From the NCBI GenBank assembly GCA_018000295.1, contig JAGNKE010000001.1, positions 1 to 64,000 of the forward strand: a stretch of 64,000 nt of DNA, written 5' to 3'. The notes beneath the pieces were generated by a model. That model worked only from the letters and a program-made list of their open reading frames with translations, searched no databases and was not told the origin of the DNA. Source of the DNA: Alphaproteobacteria bacterium. GTDB taxonomy: Bacteria > Pseudomonadota > Alphaproteobacteria > Micavibrionales > Micavibrionaceae. Shown here in pieces: positions 26,554 to 35,935 of the stretch (position 1 is the first letter of the stretch; each line of letters begins with the position of its first letter). The position numbers and the translations under genes are program-made.

Positions 26554-27846
26554 ATGTCAGAACCATTTCGCATCGGAATCGCTGGCCTGGGGACGGTCGG
26601 CGTAGGCGTCGTTAAAATCCTTCAGAAAAACGCAGGGCTGATTGCCCGCCGCGCCGGACGGCCGATTGAAATCGTTGCGGTATCCGCAAAAAATGAAGAC
26701 CGGGATCGGGGGGTCGATCTCTCATCCTATCAATGGGTCTCAAAAACCGAGGCTCTTGCAGACGTAAGGGATTTGGATGCCGTAGTCGAACTGATCGGCG
26801 GTTCAGAGGGACCAGCCGCAGACCTCGTCAGAAAGTCATTAATAAACAAGCGCCATGTCGTGACCGCGAATAAGGCGCTGCTGGCGCACCACGGCTATGA
26901 ATTGGCAAAGCTGGCCGATGAAAGTAACGTCTGCCTAATGTACGAGGCCGCCGTAGCCGGGGGCATCCCGATCATCAAGGCCATGCGCGAAGGCCTCGCC
27001 GCCAATGAAATCAAGAGTATATATGGAATTCTTAACGGGACGTGTAACTATATCCTCACCACCATGCGCCAGTCGGGCCGCAGCTTCGAGGATGTCCTCA
27101 AGGAGGCCCAGGCCGCAGGCTACGCCGAAGCCGATCCCGCGTTCGATATCGACGGCATCGACGCCGCGCATAAGCTCTGTCTCCTGGCGGCGATTGCGTT
27201 CGGCGTGAAGCCGGACTTCGATAATCTGACCATCGAAGGCATCCGCCATATCAACAGCACCGATATCGCCTACGCGACGGAGTTCGGTTACAGGATAAAA
27301 CTCCTCGGCGTTGCCCGCCGCGAAAACGGCAAAATCTTGCAGGTGATGGAACCCTGCCTCGTTCCTATCGAAAGCCCGATGGGAATCATCGACGATGTCT
27401 ATAACGCCGTTTACGTGGAAGGTGACTTCGTCGAAACCCCGCTTTTAACAGGCAAGGGCGCGGGCAGGGGGCCAACAGCCTCCTCGGTCGTCGCCGACCT
27501 GATCGACCTAGCAAGAGGCCACAGACTACCCGCCTTCGGCATCCCCGCCAAAGACCTCAAAGAGGCCGTCTGGGCCGATCCCGGCGAGACGGTCAACAGC
27601 TATTACCTCCGCCTGATGGTCCTCGACCGGGCGGGCGTGATTGCCGATGTTTCGGCCATCCTCAGGGATAAGAATATTTCCATAGAAGGCCTGGTGCAAA
27701 GGGGCCGCGACCCCGGTCAGGCCGTCCCGGTAATCATTACCACCCACGAAACCCGCCACGCGGATATGGCCGGGGCGTGCGAATTGATCGAAAAGCTTGA
27801 TTGCTGTATCGAAAAACCGCGCCTGATGGTGATTGAACAAATATAG
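26554..27846 (+). CDS. hom: Homoserine dehydrogenase
   Basis: Hom reduces aspartate semialdehyde to homoserine, leading to threonine and methionine. From the ATG at 26554 the product has 430 residues: a Rossmann NAD(P)-binding part (IGIAGLGTVGVGVVKIL), the catalytic domain (VTANKALLAHHG, GGIPIIKAMREGLAANEI, GILNGTCNYIL, EAQAAGYAEADPAFDIDGIDAAHKL) and a C-terminal ACT domain (LRLMVLDRAGVIADVSAILRDKNISIEG) that normally senses threonine. The frame is open to 26533, but 26554 fits the family start. Confidence 0.97.
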   Translation: MSEPFRIGIAGLGTVGVGVVKILQKNAGLIARRAGRPIEIVAVSAKNEDRDRGVDLSSYQWVSKTEALADVRDLDAVVELIGGSEGPAADLVRKSLINKRHVVTANKALLAHHGYELAKLADESNVCLMYEAAVAGGIPIIKAMREGLAANEIKSIYGILNGTCNYILTTMRQSGRSFEDVLKEAQAAGYAEADPAFDIDGIDAAHKLCLLAAIAFGVKPDFDNLTIEGIRHINSTDIAYATEFGYRIKLLGVARRENGKILQVMEPCLVPIESPMGIIDDVYNAVYVEGDFVETPLLTGKGAGRGPTASSVVADLIDLARGHRLPAFGIPAKDLKEAVWADPGETVNSYYLRLMVLDRAGVIADVSAILRDKNISIEGLVQRGRDPGQAVPVIITTHETRHADMAGACELIEKLDCCIEKPRLMVIEQI

Positions 27847-27914
27847 ACTTGTAATTACATAATCACTCAAATAGGATAGGGCGCTTTTTTAAACCTTCAA
27901 GGAAAGACTGCACA

Positions 27915-28940
27915 ATGACGCAAAAGGCGAGGACAATGACGGATAACTCGGCAGAACTGGAACTGAACATGGACCGCAATCTCGCGCTCGAAGTCGTGCG
28001 TGTAACGGAGGCTGCGGCTCTGGCCGCCTCCAAACTGGTCGGCCGCGGCGACAAGGACGGCGCGGATCAGGCAGCCGTTGACGCCATGCGGAGCGCCTTG
28101 AACGCCCTCAATATCCGTGGAAAGGTCGTCATTGGCGAAGGGGAACGCGATGAAGCCCCTATGCTCTATATCGGCGAGGAAGTGGGCACGGGCACAGGCC
28201 CGAAGGTGGACATCGCCCTCGACCCGTTGGAGGGAACAGACATCACGGCCCGCGGTGGCCCGAACGCGCTAGCAGTCATAGCGATGACCGATGAGGGCGG
28301 ATTCCTCAATGCCCCGGACGTTTACATGGAAAAGATCGCGGTGGGACCGGGTATTGACCCGAAAATCCTGAGCCTCGACGATCCCATAGCCGATGTCCTC
28401 AAACGTCTGGCGAAGGAAAAAGACGGCAAAATTGAAGATCTGGCCGTATGTATCCTCGACCGCCCGCGCCATGAAAAACTCATTACGGCCGTTCGAGAGG
28501 CCGGCGCGCGCATCATCCTCATCGGTGACGGGGACGTCAGCGCGGTGATCGCGACGACCGAGCCGGAAAATACCGGTATTGACCTGTATGTCGGCTCCGG
28601 CGGCGCCCCCGAGGGTGTACTGGCCGCGGCGGCCTTGCAATGCACGGGCGGAGCCATTCTGGGCCGTCTGATCTTCCGCAACGAGGATGAAATCGCCCGC
28701 GCCGAACGCTGGGGCATTAAGGATCTCAATCGTGTTTACAAGACAAACGATCTGGCTAGCGGCGAAAACGTGATGTTCGCGGCTACGGGTGTAACCGATG
28801 GCGCAACAATGCGCGGCGTACGCCGCTCGGCAGCAGGAGCCAAGACCTCCTCCATCGTCATGCGCTCGAAATCCGGCACGATCCGCCGGATTGAATCGAC
28901 CCACAATTTCCGCCGCAAGACCTGGTTGCAGTCGATCTAA
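27915..28940 (+). CDS. glpX: Class II fructose-1,6-bisphosphatase
   Basis: GlpX dephosphorylates fructose 1,6-bisphosphate in gluconeogenesis. The 341-residue product has the family motifs GRGDKDGADQAAVDAMR, VIGEGERDEAPMLYIGE, ALDPLEGTDITARG and GSGGAPEGVLAAAAL. The AAGGAAAG nine bases upstream supports the ATG at 27915 over the one at 27936. It follows hom by 68 bases; the hom-glpX-recJ order recurs in Alphaproteobacteria. Confidence 0.96.
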   Translation: MTQKARTMTDNSAELELNMDRNLALEVVRVTEAAALAASKLVGRGDKDGADQAAVDAMRSALNALNIRGKVVIGEGERDEAPMLYIGEEVGTGTGPKVDIALDPLEGTDITARGGPNALAVIAMTDEGGFLNAPDVYMEKIAVGPGIDPKILSLDDPIADVLKRLAKEKDGKIEDLAVCILDRPRHEKLITAVREAGARIILIGDGDVSAVIATTEPENTGIDLYVGSGGAPEGVLAAAALQCTGGAILGRLIFRNEDEIARAERWGIKDLNRVYKTNDLASGENVMFAATGVTDGATMRGVRRSAAGAKTSSIVMRSKSGTIRRIESTHNFRRKTWLQSI

Positions 28941-28951
28941 GGCAGAACTAT

Positions 28952-29230
28952 ATGGGGGTAGAGTATTGTGAAAGGCACAGACCGAAACTGACAGGTGTTT
29001 TGTCTTGCCCTCATGTGTATTCAGCAGCAAAATATCAACAGCCGCTTATCCCGTGCAAAAAGCTTTATGCATATGGTGATATCCCTTACATTGTATGTAG
29101 TGAATGTGAAAAAAACTATCATCAAGATATACTTGCCGATGACTTTCCGCCTAACGTGGGTCTGTTATGTGAGCAGTGCCTACTGGACTGGGCATTGAAC
29201 AGCGTAAGCGCCTCTGTGGATAAGCCATGA
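28952..29230 (+). CDS. Small Cys/His-rich protein of unknown function
   Basis: A 92-residue protein starting 11 bases after glpX. It has several potential zinc-binding pairs: CERH near residue 6, CPH near 19, CSEC near 49 and CEQC near 72, and the middle reads YIVCSECEKNYH. The spacing suggests a small zinc-ribbon or treble-clef fold. It is more AT-rich than glpX and recJ on either side. I know of no matching family and infer only metal binding. Confidence 0.6.
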   Translation: MGVEYCERHRPKLTGVLSCPHVYSAAKYQQPLIPCKKLYAYGDIPYIVCSECEKNYHQDILADDFPPNVGLLCEQCLLDWALNSVSASVDKP

Positions 29231-29282
29231 CTTTTCCCGGCCTCTGCTACTTCAAGAGCCGCTAAAACCTTATGCTGAACCT

Positions 29283-31124
29283 ATGACAAAAGACGTATTG
29301 GTTGAGGAATCTCTGCTGCGTTCGCGCTGGGTACTGACGGACTCTCCCCTCGATGAGATTGAAAAAATCGCCCGCGTCCACGGCTTGCCGGAAATCATCG
29401 CCCGCCTCCTCTGCACACGCGGCATCGCCGCAGCAGACGTGCCGCGCTTCCTCCGCCCAACCCTCAAGGATCATTTCCCCGATCCCTTTACGTTAAAGGG
29501 GATGAGCGCTATGGCCGATGATGTCGTTCAAGCGATTGAAGCGAAGGCGCAGTTCGCAATCTTCGGCGACTTCGACGTCGATGGCGCGACCTCCTCCGCG
29601 ATCCTGTACCGCCTCCTCAAGCATCTCGGCTTCGATCCGCCCGTATACATTCCCGACCGCGTAGGCGAAGGCTACGGCCCGAATATCGAAGCCCTGAAAA
29701 CCTTGAGCGGGCAGGGTGCGGACATTCTCTTCATGCTCGATTGCGGCACGACCGCTTTCGATATCATTAAGGCCGGAACGGAGATGGGCCTCAAAATTAT
29801 TATCCTCGACCACCATGAGGCCGAAGACAAACTCCCCGAAGCCTGGCACGTAATCAACCCCAAGCGCAAGGACGATACCTCCGGCCTGACCATGCTGGCA
29901 GCCTGCGGCGTGACTTTTCTGACCTGCGTGGCGATCAGCAGCCGCCTGCGCGAACGTGGTTGGTATTCTGCGCAAAATCTCAAGGAACCCGACCTCAAAT
30001 CTTTCATGGATATTCTCGCTCTGGGCACGGTCTGCGATATGGTCCCTCTGACAGGACCAAACCGCTTGTTCGTCCGCACAGGATTTTCCACCCTCGCTAA
30101 CAAGCTGAACACGGGCATAAGTGCGCTCATGGAGGTCGCCCGGATCAAAGCGCCGATCACAACCTACGACGCTGGATTCGTCCTCGGCCCGCGCATTAAC
30201 GCCGGAAGCAGGGTTCATAAAGCCGATCTGGGGGCAAGGCTTCTGTGTACCGATAATCCCGAAGAGGCTAAAAACATCGCTTGGACGCTCGATGATTGCA
30301 ACAAGCTCCGCAAGGAGATGCAGCTTGAAATGGAAGAACAGGCCATGCGGATGGTCGAGGACAGGAACCTGCAGGACGCGCCAATCATTCTGGTCGATCA
30401 GGAAGGCTGGCATCCGGGCCTCAGCGGTCTGGTCGCCGGAAACTTGAAGGAAAAATATGGACGTCCCGCCTGCGTAGTTGCTTACGCGGAGTCCTTCTCG
30501 GGACAGATTGAGGGGCGCGGCTCAGGGCGCTCCATTCCCGGAATCCACATCGCCAACGCCTTTATCGATGCCCGCGCCGCCGGATGGCTGGAAAAGGGCG
30601 GAGGCCATGCCATGGCCGGAGGCTTTACCGTCCTGCCCGAAAAGATGGAGAGGCTCCGTGACTTTCTCTATAGCCACATCAGCGCACAACAAACATCCGG
30701 TGCGGTCAATATCACCACATCAATCGACGGAGTCCTCTCAGCGCGGGGCGTGACCGTCGAACTGGTTACACTGCTGCAGGATTTCATCGGCCCCTTCGGG
30801 CAGGAACACCCGGAGCCGATCTTTGCTTTAACTGACATGAAAATCCACAGCGCCGATATCGTGGGCGAAAAGCACGTCCGGCTTCTGGTCTCTGACCGCG
30901 AAGGCGGCCCAAGGGTAAAGGCCATGGCTTTCCGCACCGTCGGGTCGCCGATGGGCGAAATGCTGCTCAGCCGGAATACGGGGCCGGTGCATCTGGCCGC
31001 AACTCTGAAAATCAACGAATGGCAGGGCCGCCAAAGCGCCGAGATCATCATTCAGGACGCCGCCCCGGCAAAAAAACAGGAAGCAGGAGCATCGAAACAC
31101 CGCCAAACCGCCGAGGCGATCTGA
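29283..31124 (+). CDS. recJ: Single-stranded-DNA-specific exonuclease RecJ
   Basis: RecJ degrades single-stranded DNA 5' to 3' in recombination, mismatch and base-excision repair. The 613-residue product has the DHH phosphoesterase core: FAIFGDFDVDGATSSAILYR, MLDCGTT and IILDHHEAED, followed by ILALGTVCDMVPL and the DHHA1 motif GSGRSIPGIHIANAF with KGGGHAMAGGFTV. A C-terminal OB-like domain follows (VGEKHVRLLVSDREGG). The tail is Lys/Ala-rich. Confidence 0.97.
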   Translation: MTKDVLVEESLLRSRWVLTDSPLDEIEKIARVHGLPEIIARLLCTRGIAAADVPRFLRPTLKDHFPDPFTLKGMSAMADDVVQAIEAKAQFAIFGDFDVDGATSSAILYRLLKHLGFDPPVYIPDRVGEGYGPNIEALKTLSGQGADILFMLDCGTTAFDIIKAGTEMGLKIIILDHHEAEDKLPEAWHVINPKRKDDTSGLTMLAACGVTFLTCVAISSRLRERGWYSAQNLKEPDLKSFMDILALGTVCDMVPLTGPNRLFVRTGFSTLANKLNTGISALMEVARIKAPITTYDAGFVLGPRINAGSRVHKADLGARLLCTDNPEEAKNIAWTLDDCNKLRKEMQLEMEEQAMRMVEDRNLQDAPIILVDQEGWHPGLSGLVAGNLKEKYGRPACVVAYAESFSGQIEGRGSGRSIPGIHIANAFIDARAAGWLEKGGGHAMAGGFTVLPEKMERLRDFLYSHISAQQTSGAVNITTSIDGVLSARGVTVELVTLLQDFIGPFGQEHPEPIFALTDMKIHSADIVGEKHVRLLVSDREGGPRVKAMAFRTVGSPMGEMLLSRNTGPVHLAATLKINEWQGRQSAEIIIQDAAPAKKQEAGASKHRQTAEAI

Positions 31125-31144
31125 GCAAGGAACGGTCATCAATC

Positions 31145-32053
31145 GTGCTGACAACCATCAGGACTTTCATCGAAACGCATTTTGGCGCCTTTCTGCTTCT
31201 GGCGTTCGTTCTCGGTCTGACCGTTCCAGGCCTGGAAGCGATACCAAAAAACGCCATTCTGTTTTTGCAGGCCACGATTATCCTCTTCGCCTGCTCGAAA
31301 ATCCGCATCGCCGATTTTAGCGACTTCCGGGCGCGGGACGTGGGAGGTTTCTATATCCTGCGCTTTATTCTTCTTCCGATACTGATGTTCTATATCGCAG
31401 AGATCGTCGCGCCGGACTACAAATACGCCCTTCTTCTTCTCGGTACGATGCCCTGCGGCGCAACGCTTCCGGCGATGATGAGCATCCTCGGCGGCAACCC
31501 GGCCTTGGGTCTGACCGCCACCACAATCTCAGGTCTTCTGTCGCCCTTCGTTGTGTCCGTCATCTTTGCGTTATTCAGCACGATGGGCCTGCAGCTTGAT
31601 ATTAACGGGATGTTCCAGACGCTCTTTATCGTCATCTTCTGTCCTGTCCTGCTCTATTTTGGTGTCCTCAGGCGCATCGAACCTCTAAAGTTAAAGATGC
31701 GCGAAAACGCGTCCATGATGGCCATCGTCCTGATCTTCGGGGTGATCATGATTGTGGTCGCCTACCAACGGGAAAGATTTTTTCAGGAGCCCTGGTTCTT
31801 TACAGAGGCCTTTATAGTCGGGACCATCGCCTATTTTATTTATTACGCGATGGGGTGGTTTCTTTTCAAAAACCGCGACCGCAGCACCCGCATCAGCTAT
31901 TCTTTAATGGGCGGAAACAACAACATAGCCCTTGGAATCAGCCTCGCCGCCCTCTATTTCCCCGAAAAGGAAATGTTTATTCTTGTCGTCTGGGAAATTT
32001 TGTGGATAATGGGTGTTACATTATTTCAGTTGTACGTTAAAAGGGATCCGTAA
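31145..32053 (+). CDS. Bile acid:sodium symporter (BASS) family transporter
   Basis: A 302-residue membrane protein with about nine or ten helices. The pattern LGTMPCGATLPAMMSILGGNPALGLTATTISGLLSPF and the later GGNNNIALGISLAALYF match the two crossover motifs of BASS carriers, which move organic anions with sodium. The GTG at 31145 is the best start, with AAGGAA upstream; the frame is open into recJ but that part is not protein-like. The substrate cannot be told from the sequence. Confidence 0.8.
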   Translation: MLTTIRTFIETHFGAFLLLAFVLGLTVPGLEAIPKNAILFLQATIILFACSKIRIADFSDFRARDVGGFYILRFILLPILMFYIAEIVAPDYKYALLLLGTMPCGATLPAMMSILGGNPALGLTATTISGLLSPFVVSVIFALFSTMGLQLDINGMFQTLFIVIFCPVLLYFGVLRRIEPLKLKMRENASMMAIVLIFGVIMIVVAYQRERFFQEPWFFTEAFIVGTIAYFIYYAMGWFLFKNRDRSTRISYSLMGGNNNIALGISLAALYFPEKEMFILVVWEILWIMGVTLFQLYVKRDP

Positions 32054-32098
32054 CGTCAAGGCACAAAACCTTTCGTTTCGGCAAAATACGGAAAAAAT

Positions 32099-32572
32099 AT
32101 GCAGATCAAAAAAGTCCAGGGGTTGCTCAGCAGCGTGGTGATCCTCTCAGAGGCCAGCCATGTGTTTTGCTGCGTCCTCCCGACGCTCTTTAGCATCATG
32201 GGCATTCTGGTTGGTCTGGGCGTAGCAGGGGCTATGCCGTTATGGCTCAGCGGCGTGCATGAAATGATCCACGAGTGGGAACTCCCGATCATCATCTCCT
32301 CCGGTCTGATTTTGCTTCTGGGGTGGACCGTCTATCACGTCAGCGAAAAGATGGATTGTCACGACACGGGCTGCCATCATCCGCCCTGCGGTCCGCAGAA
32401 AAAAAGCGTGGCGACAATCCTGAAAATTGCGACCATCCTGTTTATCGGCAACATCACAGTGTTTCTGGTCTTCCATAAAGGCCTTGAGACTCTGGGCTTG
32501 GTCAGCGATCCTGCTCACCTCGCAGCTTCAGAAGCTGACCATCCCGAAGATCACGACGGTCACAGACATTAG
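32099..32572 (+). CDS. MerC-like small membrane protein with His-rich tail
   Basis: A 157-residue protein with three or four helices. The first holds [22 protein letters not shown], resembling the Cys-pair helix of MerC-type metal transporters. A Cys/His-rich loop ([14 protein letters not shown]) lies between helices, and the C-terminus is rich in His and Asp ([11 protein letters not shown]). These features point to divalent or soft metal handling, but no regulator or other metal gene is adjacent. The stop overlaps that of hisI on the other strand. Confidence 0.55.
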   Translation: MQIKKVQGLLSSVVILSEASHVFCCVLPTLFSIMGILVGLGVAGAMPLWLSGVHEMIHEWELPIIISSGLILLLGWTVYHVSEKMDCHDTGCHHPPCGPQKKSVATILKIATILFIGNITVFLVFHKGLETLGLVSDPAHLAASEADHPEDHDGHRH

Positions 32573-32988
32573 TCCTCTTCGCTGAAAACCAGAGCCGCCG
32601 GACGGCCCTCCTTGATAGGCAGGGAAACCTTTCTGTAAAAGCAGCTATCACGCCCTGTATGACAGGTGCCCTCAGCGCCCTCGTGACCCTTCGGCTTACG
32701 CACCTCTACAGAAAGCAGCAGGCAATCCTGGTCACAATCGGTTCTGACCTCCACAACCTTCTGCACAAAACCACTCGTCGCCCCCTTGTGCCACAGGCCT
32801 TTTCGGCTGCGTGACCAGTAATGCGCTTCTCCGCTCTCCAGCGTCTTGCAAAGAGCCTCGTCGTTCATATAGGCCATCATCAGCACCCGGCCGGTTTCCG
32901 CACACTGGGTAATACACGGGATAAGCCCGTTCGCATCGTAAGCGGGCCGGAACGTCAGCCCCTCTTCAAGGTCAGATTTTTTTGACAT
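32569..32988 (-). CDS. hisI: Phosphoribosyl-AMP cyclohydrolase
   Basis: HisI opens the purine ring of phosphoribosyl-AMP in histidine synthesis. The 139-residue product contains the zinc and magnesium site motif [17 protein letters not shown] and the later [13 protein letters not shown], plus [10 protein letters not shown] and [17 protein letters not shown]. It is the stand-alone form, not fused to HisE. No other his genes are nearby. Confidence 0.97.
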   Translation of the reverse strand: MSKKSDLEEGLTFRPAYDANGLIPCITQCAETGRVLMMAYMNDEALCKTLESGEAHYWSRSRKGLWHKGATSGFVQKVVEVRTDCDQDCLLLSVEVRKPKGHEGAEGTCHTGRDSCFYRKVSLPIKEGRPAALVFSEED

Positions 32989-33000
32989 AAAAAAAATTCC

Positions 33001-33435
33001 TCAATAGGACCAGGTACGTTCGACCCAGCGCTGGCGCCTGTAATCGTATTTCAATTCGCCGCTCAAACTTCCAGCCCGCCCGCGGGGGTCGATAATTTTG
33101 CAATAGTATTCGGATTGCGTGTTCTGATGAACAAAACCGTTATGGAGAAGCATGGCCCGAGGATATTCGACATAGCGCAAATTCACCTCTTCGCCGTCCA
33201 GTTTGATATGTCGCAGGCTGTTCTTGGTCAGCAGCATCTCATGTTCATGCTCAAGAGCATATTCTCGGGACTCTTCGCACATCCTCTTGGCCAACTCGAT
33301 TTCTATGGCGACATTATCGTAATACTTGGCATCGCGCTGGTTAAAAAGAGCATACCCAAGGCCGAAAACAACGGCACAAGCTGCCAGAATCCTCATTTTA
33401 GATTGTTCTTTCACGCGCTCAAGAAAAGTCATCAC
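33001..33435 (-). CDS. Unknown single-pass membrane protein
   Basis: A 144-residue protein with one N-terminal helix (MRILAACAVVFGLGYALF) and an otherwise soluble, charged domain ending WVERTWSY. The first codon is GTG at 33435, or the ATG at 33432; both overlap the gshB stop, so it is probably translated with gshB. I do not recognise the family, and no catalytic motif stands out. Confidence 0.65.
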   Translation of the reverse strand: MMTFLERVKEQSKMRILAACAVVFGLGYALFNQRDAKYYDNVAIEIELAKRMCEESREYALEHEHEMLLTKNSLRHIKLDGEEVNLRYVEYPRAMLLHNGFVHQNTQSEYYCKIIDPRGRAGSLSGELKYDYRRQRWVERTWSY

Positions 33436-34394
33436 ATATCCACTCTCTGTTGGTATCTTTTCTCAAAGGCGTCCCAGAGCTTCGCCTCCACGCAATCGCC
33501 GTAAAGCATATTCAGATCCTGCACGCCGGAGGGGCAGGTGACATTGATCTCCGTCAGGTACCCGCCGATCACGTCGATCCCGGTGAACACAAGGCCGCGC
33601 TTGGCCAGTTCAGGCCCAATCGTCTCGCAGATATGCAGGTCTTTTTCATTCAGTTCGCACTTTTCCGCCCGCCCGCCCAAATAAAGTCCGGCCCGCACCT
33701 CTTGCGCTCCGGGAACTCTCAGAAAACCTCCGGCAGGCTTACCGTCGATCAGGATGATCCGCTTGTCGCCTTCCGTCTTCACCTCGGGGATGTATTTCTG
33801 CGCGATAATCGCCTCCTTGTAAAACCGTCGAAACATATCGATCAGAGAGCTGAGGTTATCGCTGTCCCGATCGACATGGAAAACCAGTGACCCACCATAA
33901 TCGTAAAGCGGTTTGAGGATGATATCGCCATACTGGGCGTAAAACTCCTTGATGGCCTCCCGGTCGGCAGTAATAAGGGTGGGGGGGATCAGGCTCCTGA
34001 AGTGCGTGACCAGCAGCTTCTCCGGCGCGTTCCGTACCTCGAACGGGTCGTTGATGACCAGAGTTTTGGGGTAAAGGTGATCGAGGATATGGGTAGCAGT
34101 AACATAGTCCATGTCGAACGGCGGCTCTTGCCGCATCAGGACGATGTCCACGTCCTGCCGCAGATCGAGAATAACCTCCTCGCCGATGGTATAGTAGTTA
34201 TTCTTGTCCATCCGCGCATCGATAGAGCGTGCTCGCGCCAGAACCCGCCCATCAAGCAGGGAAAGCTCGGAAGGCATGTAATAATAGACAGGATACCCGC
34301 GCTTTCGGGCCTCCACGATCAGGGCAAAAGTGCTGTCCACATCGTGTTCAAAGCCCTCAACGGGGTCCATCTGTACGGCGACGCGAAGGGTCAT
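33432..34394 (-). CDS. gshB: Glutathione synthetase
   Basis: GshB adds glycine to gamma-glutamylcysteine to make glutathione. The 320-residue product has the GSH-S N-terminal domain (VAVQMDPVEGFEHDVDSTFAL, LMRQEPPFDMDYVTATHILD) and an ATP-grasp domain (ILKPLYDYGGSLVFHVDRD, AQKYIPEVKTEGDKRIILIDG, TGIDVIGGYLTEINVTCPSGV). It is the first gene of a two-gene unit with the unknown membrane protein. Confidence 0.97.
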   Translation of the reverse strand: MTLRVAVQMDPVEGFEHDVDSTFALIVEARKRGYPVYYYMPSELSLLDGRVLARARSIDARMDKNNYYTIGEEVILDLRQDVDIVLMRQEPPFDMDYVTATHILDHLYPKTLVINDPFEVRNAPEKLLVTHFRSLIPPTLITADREAIKEFYAQYGDIILKPLYDYGGSLVFHVDRDSDNLSSLIDMFRRFYKEAIIAQKYIPEVKTEGDKRIILIDGKPAGGFLRVPGAQEVRAGLYLGGRAEKCELNEKDLHICETIGPELAKRGLVFTGIDVIGGYLTEINVTCPSGVQDLNMLYGDCVEAKLWDAFEKRYQQRVDM

Positions 34395-34484
34395 CGTTCG
34401 TTCTCGCTTGTTGCTTTTCTTACGTTTTTATACTAGCTCTGGGGGCGAATGAAAATAACATACCCTTTAGGTTTGGGCAAAAGC

Positions 34485-35846
34485 ATGAAATTTGAGGATC
34501 TGGGGCTGAACCCGAATGTGATGAAGGCGATAGCCGAGCGCGGCTATACGGAGCCGACTCCCATCCAGCAGCAGGCGATTCCCTATATCCTGATGAAAAG
34601 GGACGTGGTGGGACTGGCGCAGACCGGAACCGGAAAGACCGCCGGTTTTACCCTGCCCATGATCGAAATGCTGGCCGGAGGCAGGGCGAAAGCCCGGATG
34701 CCGAGATCGTTGGTCTTGTCCCCCACACGGGAACTCGCCGCCCAGACCGCGGAAAGTTTCGATACTTATGGTAAATATTCAAAATTGACCAAGGCCTTGC
34801 TGATAGGCGGCTCCTCCATGGAGGAGCAAATCAAGATTCTTGAACGCGGCGTGGACGTTCTCATCGCCACACCGGGCCGCCTTCTCGATTTGTTCGGCCG
34901 CGGTAATATACTGCTGAACGACATTAAAATTCTTGTAATCGACGAAGCCGACCGGATGCTCGATATGGGCTTCATCCCGGATATCGAGAAAATCTGCAGC
35001 CTTCTGCCGCCCTTGCGGCAGACGCTGCTCTTTTCAGCCACCATGCCTCCTGAAATTAAAAGGCTCACGGCCAAGTTCCTGTCCAGCCCCAAGGAAGTGG
35101 CCGTTGCGCCCCCGGCCACAGCGGCCGCCACTGTGGAATTGTTTCTGGCTAATGCCGAGCCACGGCGGAAAAAGGAACTTCTGCATGACATTCTGGTCCA
35201 TGAACAAATCCGCAACGCTTTTATTTTCTGCAACCGTAAACGCGACGTGGATACGCTGGCCGCATGGCTCAAAAAGAAAGGCTATCACGCCTCGCCCCTC
35301 CACGGGGACATGGCGCAATCCCACAGGACTGAAACCTTGGCAAAATTCAAGGATGGCACACTCCCCATCCTCGTCTGCAGCGACGTCGCGGCCCGCGGGC
35401 TGGATGTCATAGGCGTCTCTCATGTGTTCAACTACGATGTTCCGAACAACCCCGATGATTTCGTCCACCGCATCGGACGGACGGGTAGGGCAGGGCTTAC
35501 GGGACGGGCTTGGACGATTGCGGCCCCTGACGATGCAAAACTGATTCAGGCGATCGAAAAGCATATCAAGGGAAAACTTAAGGTTTCCGACATCGGCGGT
35601 AAGTCTGACTCAGTTGCCGAAAAGGAAAGCAGGCCTGAGAAAAAACGTCAGGAGAAAAGGGATTTCGGTCACAAAAAAGAGCGAGATCAGACAGACCGCA
35701 ACAAAAAAATTCACCCTATTGAAAAAGCGAAAACCGAGAGCCGCCCCCCGCAGCCCCCAAGAAATATAGAAACACAAAAGGAAGAAGACACGTCCTCCAG
35801 CGGCTTCGGGGAGGATATGCCCGCCTTCTTCAAAACACGAAAATAG
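34485..35846 (+). CDS. DEAD-box RNA helicase, RhlE-like
   Basis: An ATP-dependent RNA helicase of 453 residues. Visible motifs are the Q motif (GYTEPTPIQQQAIPYIL), Walker A (AQTGTGKTAGF), PTRELA, TPGRL, DEAD (VIDEADRMLDMGF), SAT, and C-terminal ARGLD and HRIGRTGR. The C-terminal 80 residues are basic and low-complexity, as in RhlE-type proteins that act on ribosome assembly or RNA decay. The ATG at 34485 gives the family start; the frame is open to 34449. Confidence 0.95.
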   Translation: MKFEDLGLNPNVMKAIAERGYTEPTPIQQQAIPYILMKRDVVGLAQTGTGKTAGFTLPMIEMLAGGRAKARMPRSLVLSPTRELAAQTAESFDTYGKYSKLTKALLIGGSSMEEQIKILERGVDVLIATPGRLLDLFGRGNILLNDIKILVIDEADRMLDMGFIPDIEKICSLLPPLRQTLLFSATMPPEIKRLTAKFLSSPKEVAVAPPATAAATVELFLANAEPRRKKELLHDILVHEQIRNAFIFCNRKRDVDTLAAWLKKKGYHASPLHGDMAQSHRTETLAKFKDGTLPILVCSDVAARGLDVIGVSHVFNYDVPNNPDDFVHRIGRTGRAGLTGRAWTIAAPDDAKLIQAIEKHIKGKLKVSDIGGKSDSVAEKESRPEKKRQEKRDFGHKKERDQTDRNKKIHPIEKAKTESRPPQPPRNIETQKEEDTSSSGFGEDMPAFFKTRK

Positions 35847-35935
35847 CAACTATTTCAGTTTGATCCCCTTTATCAGCCTTGACTTTCGGAGCCAGTCTTT
35901 CACTATGGGAAAGGTTGATTCACGCGTGTTTCTCA

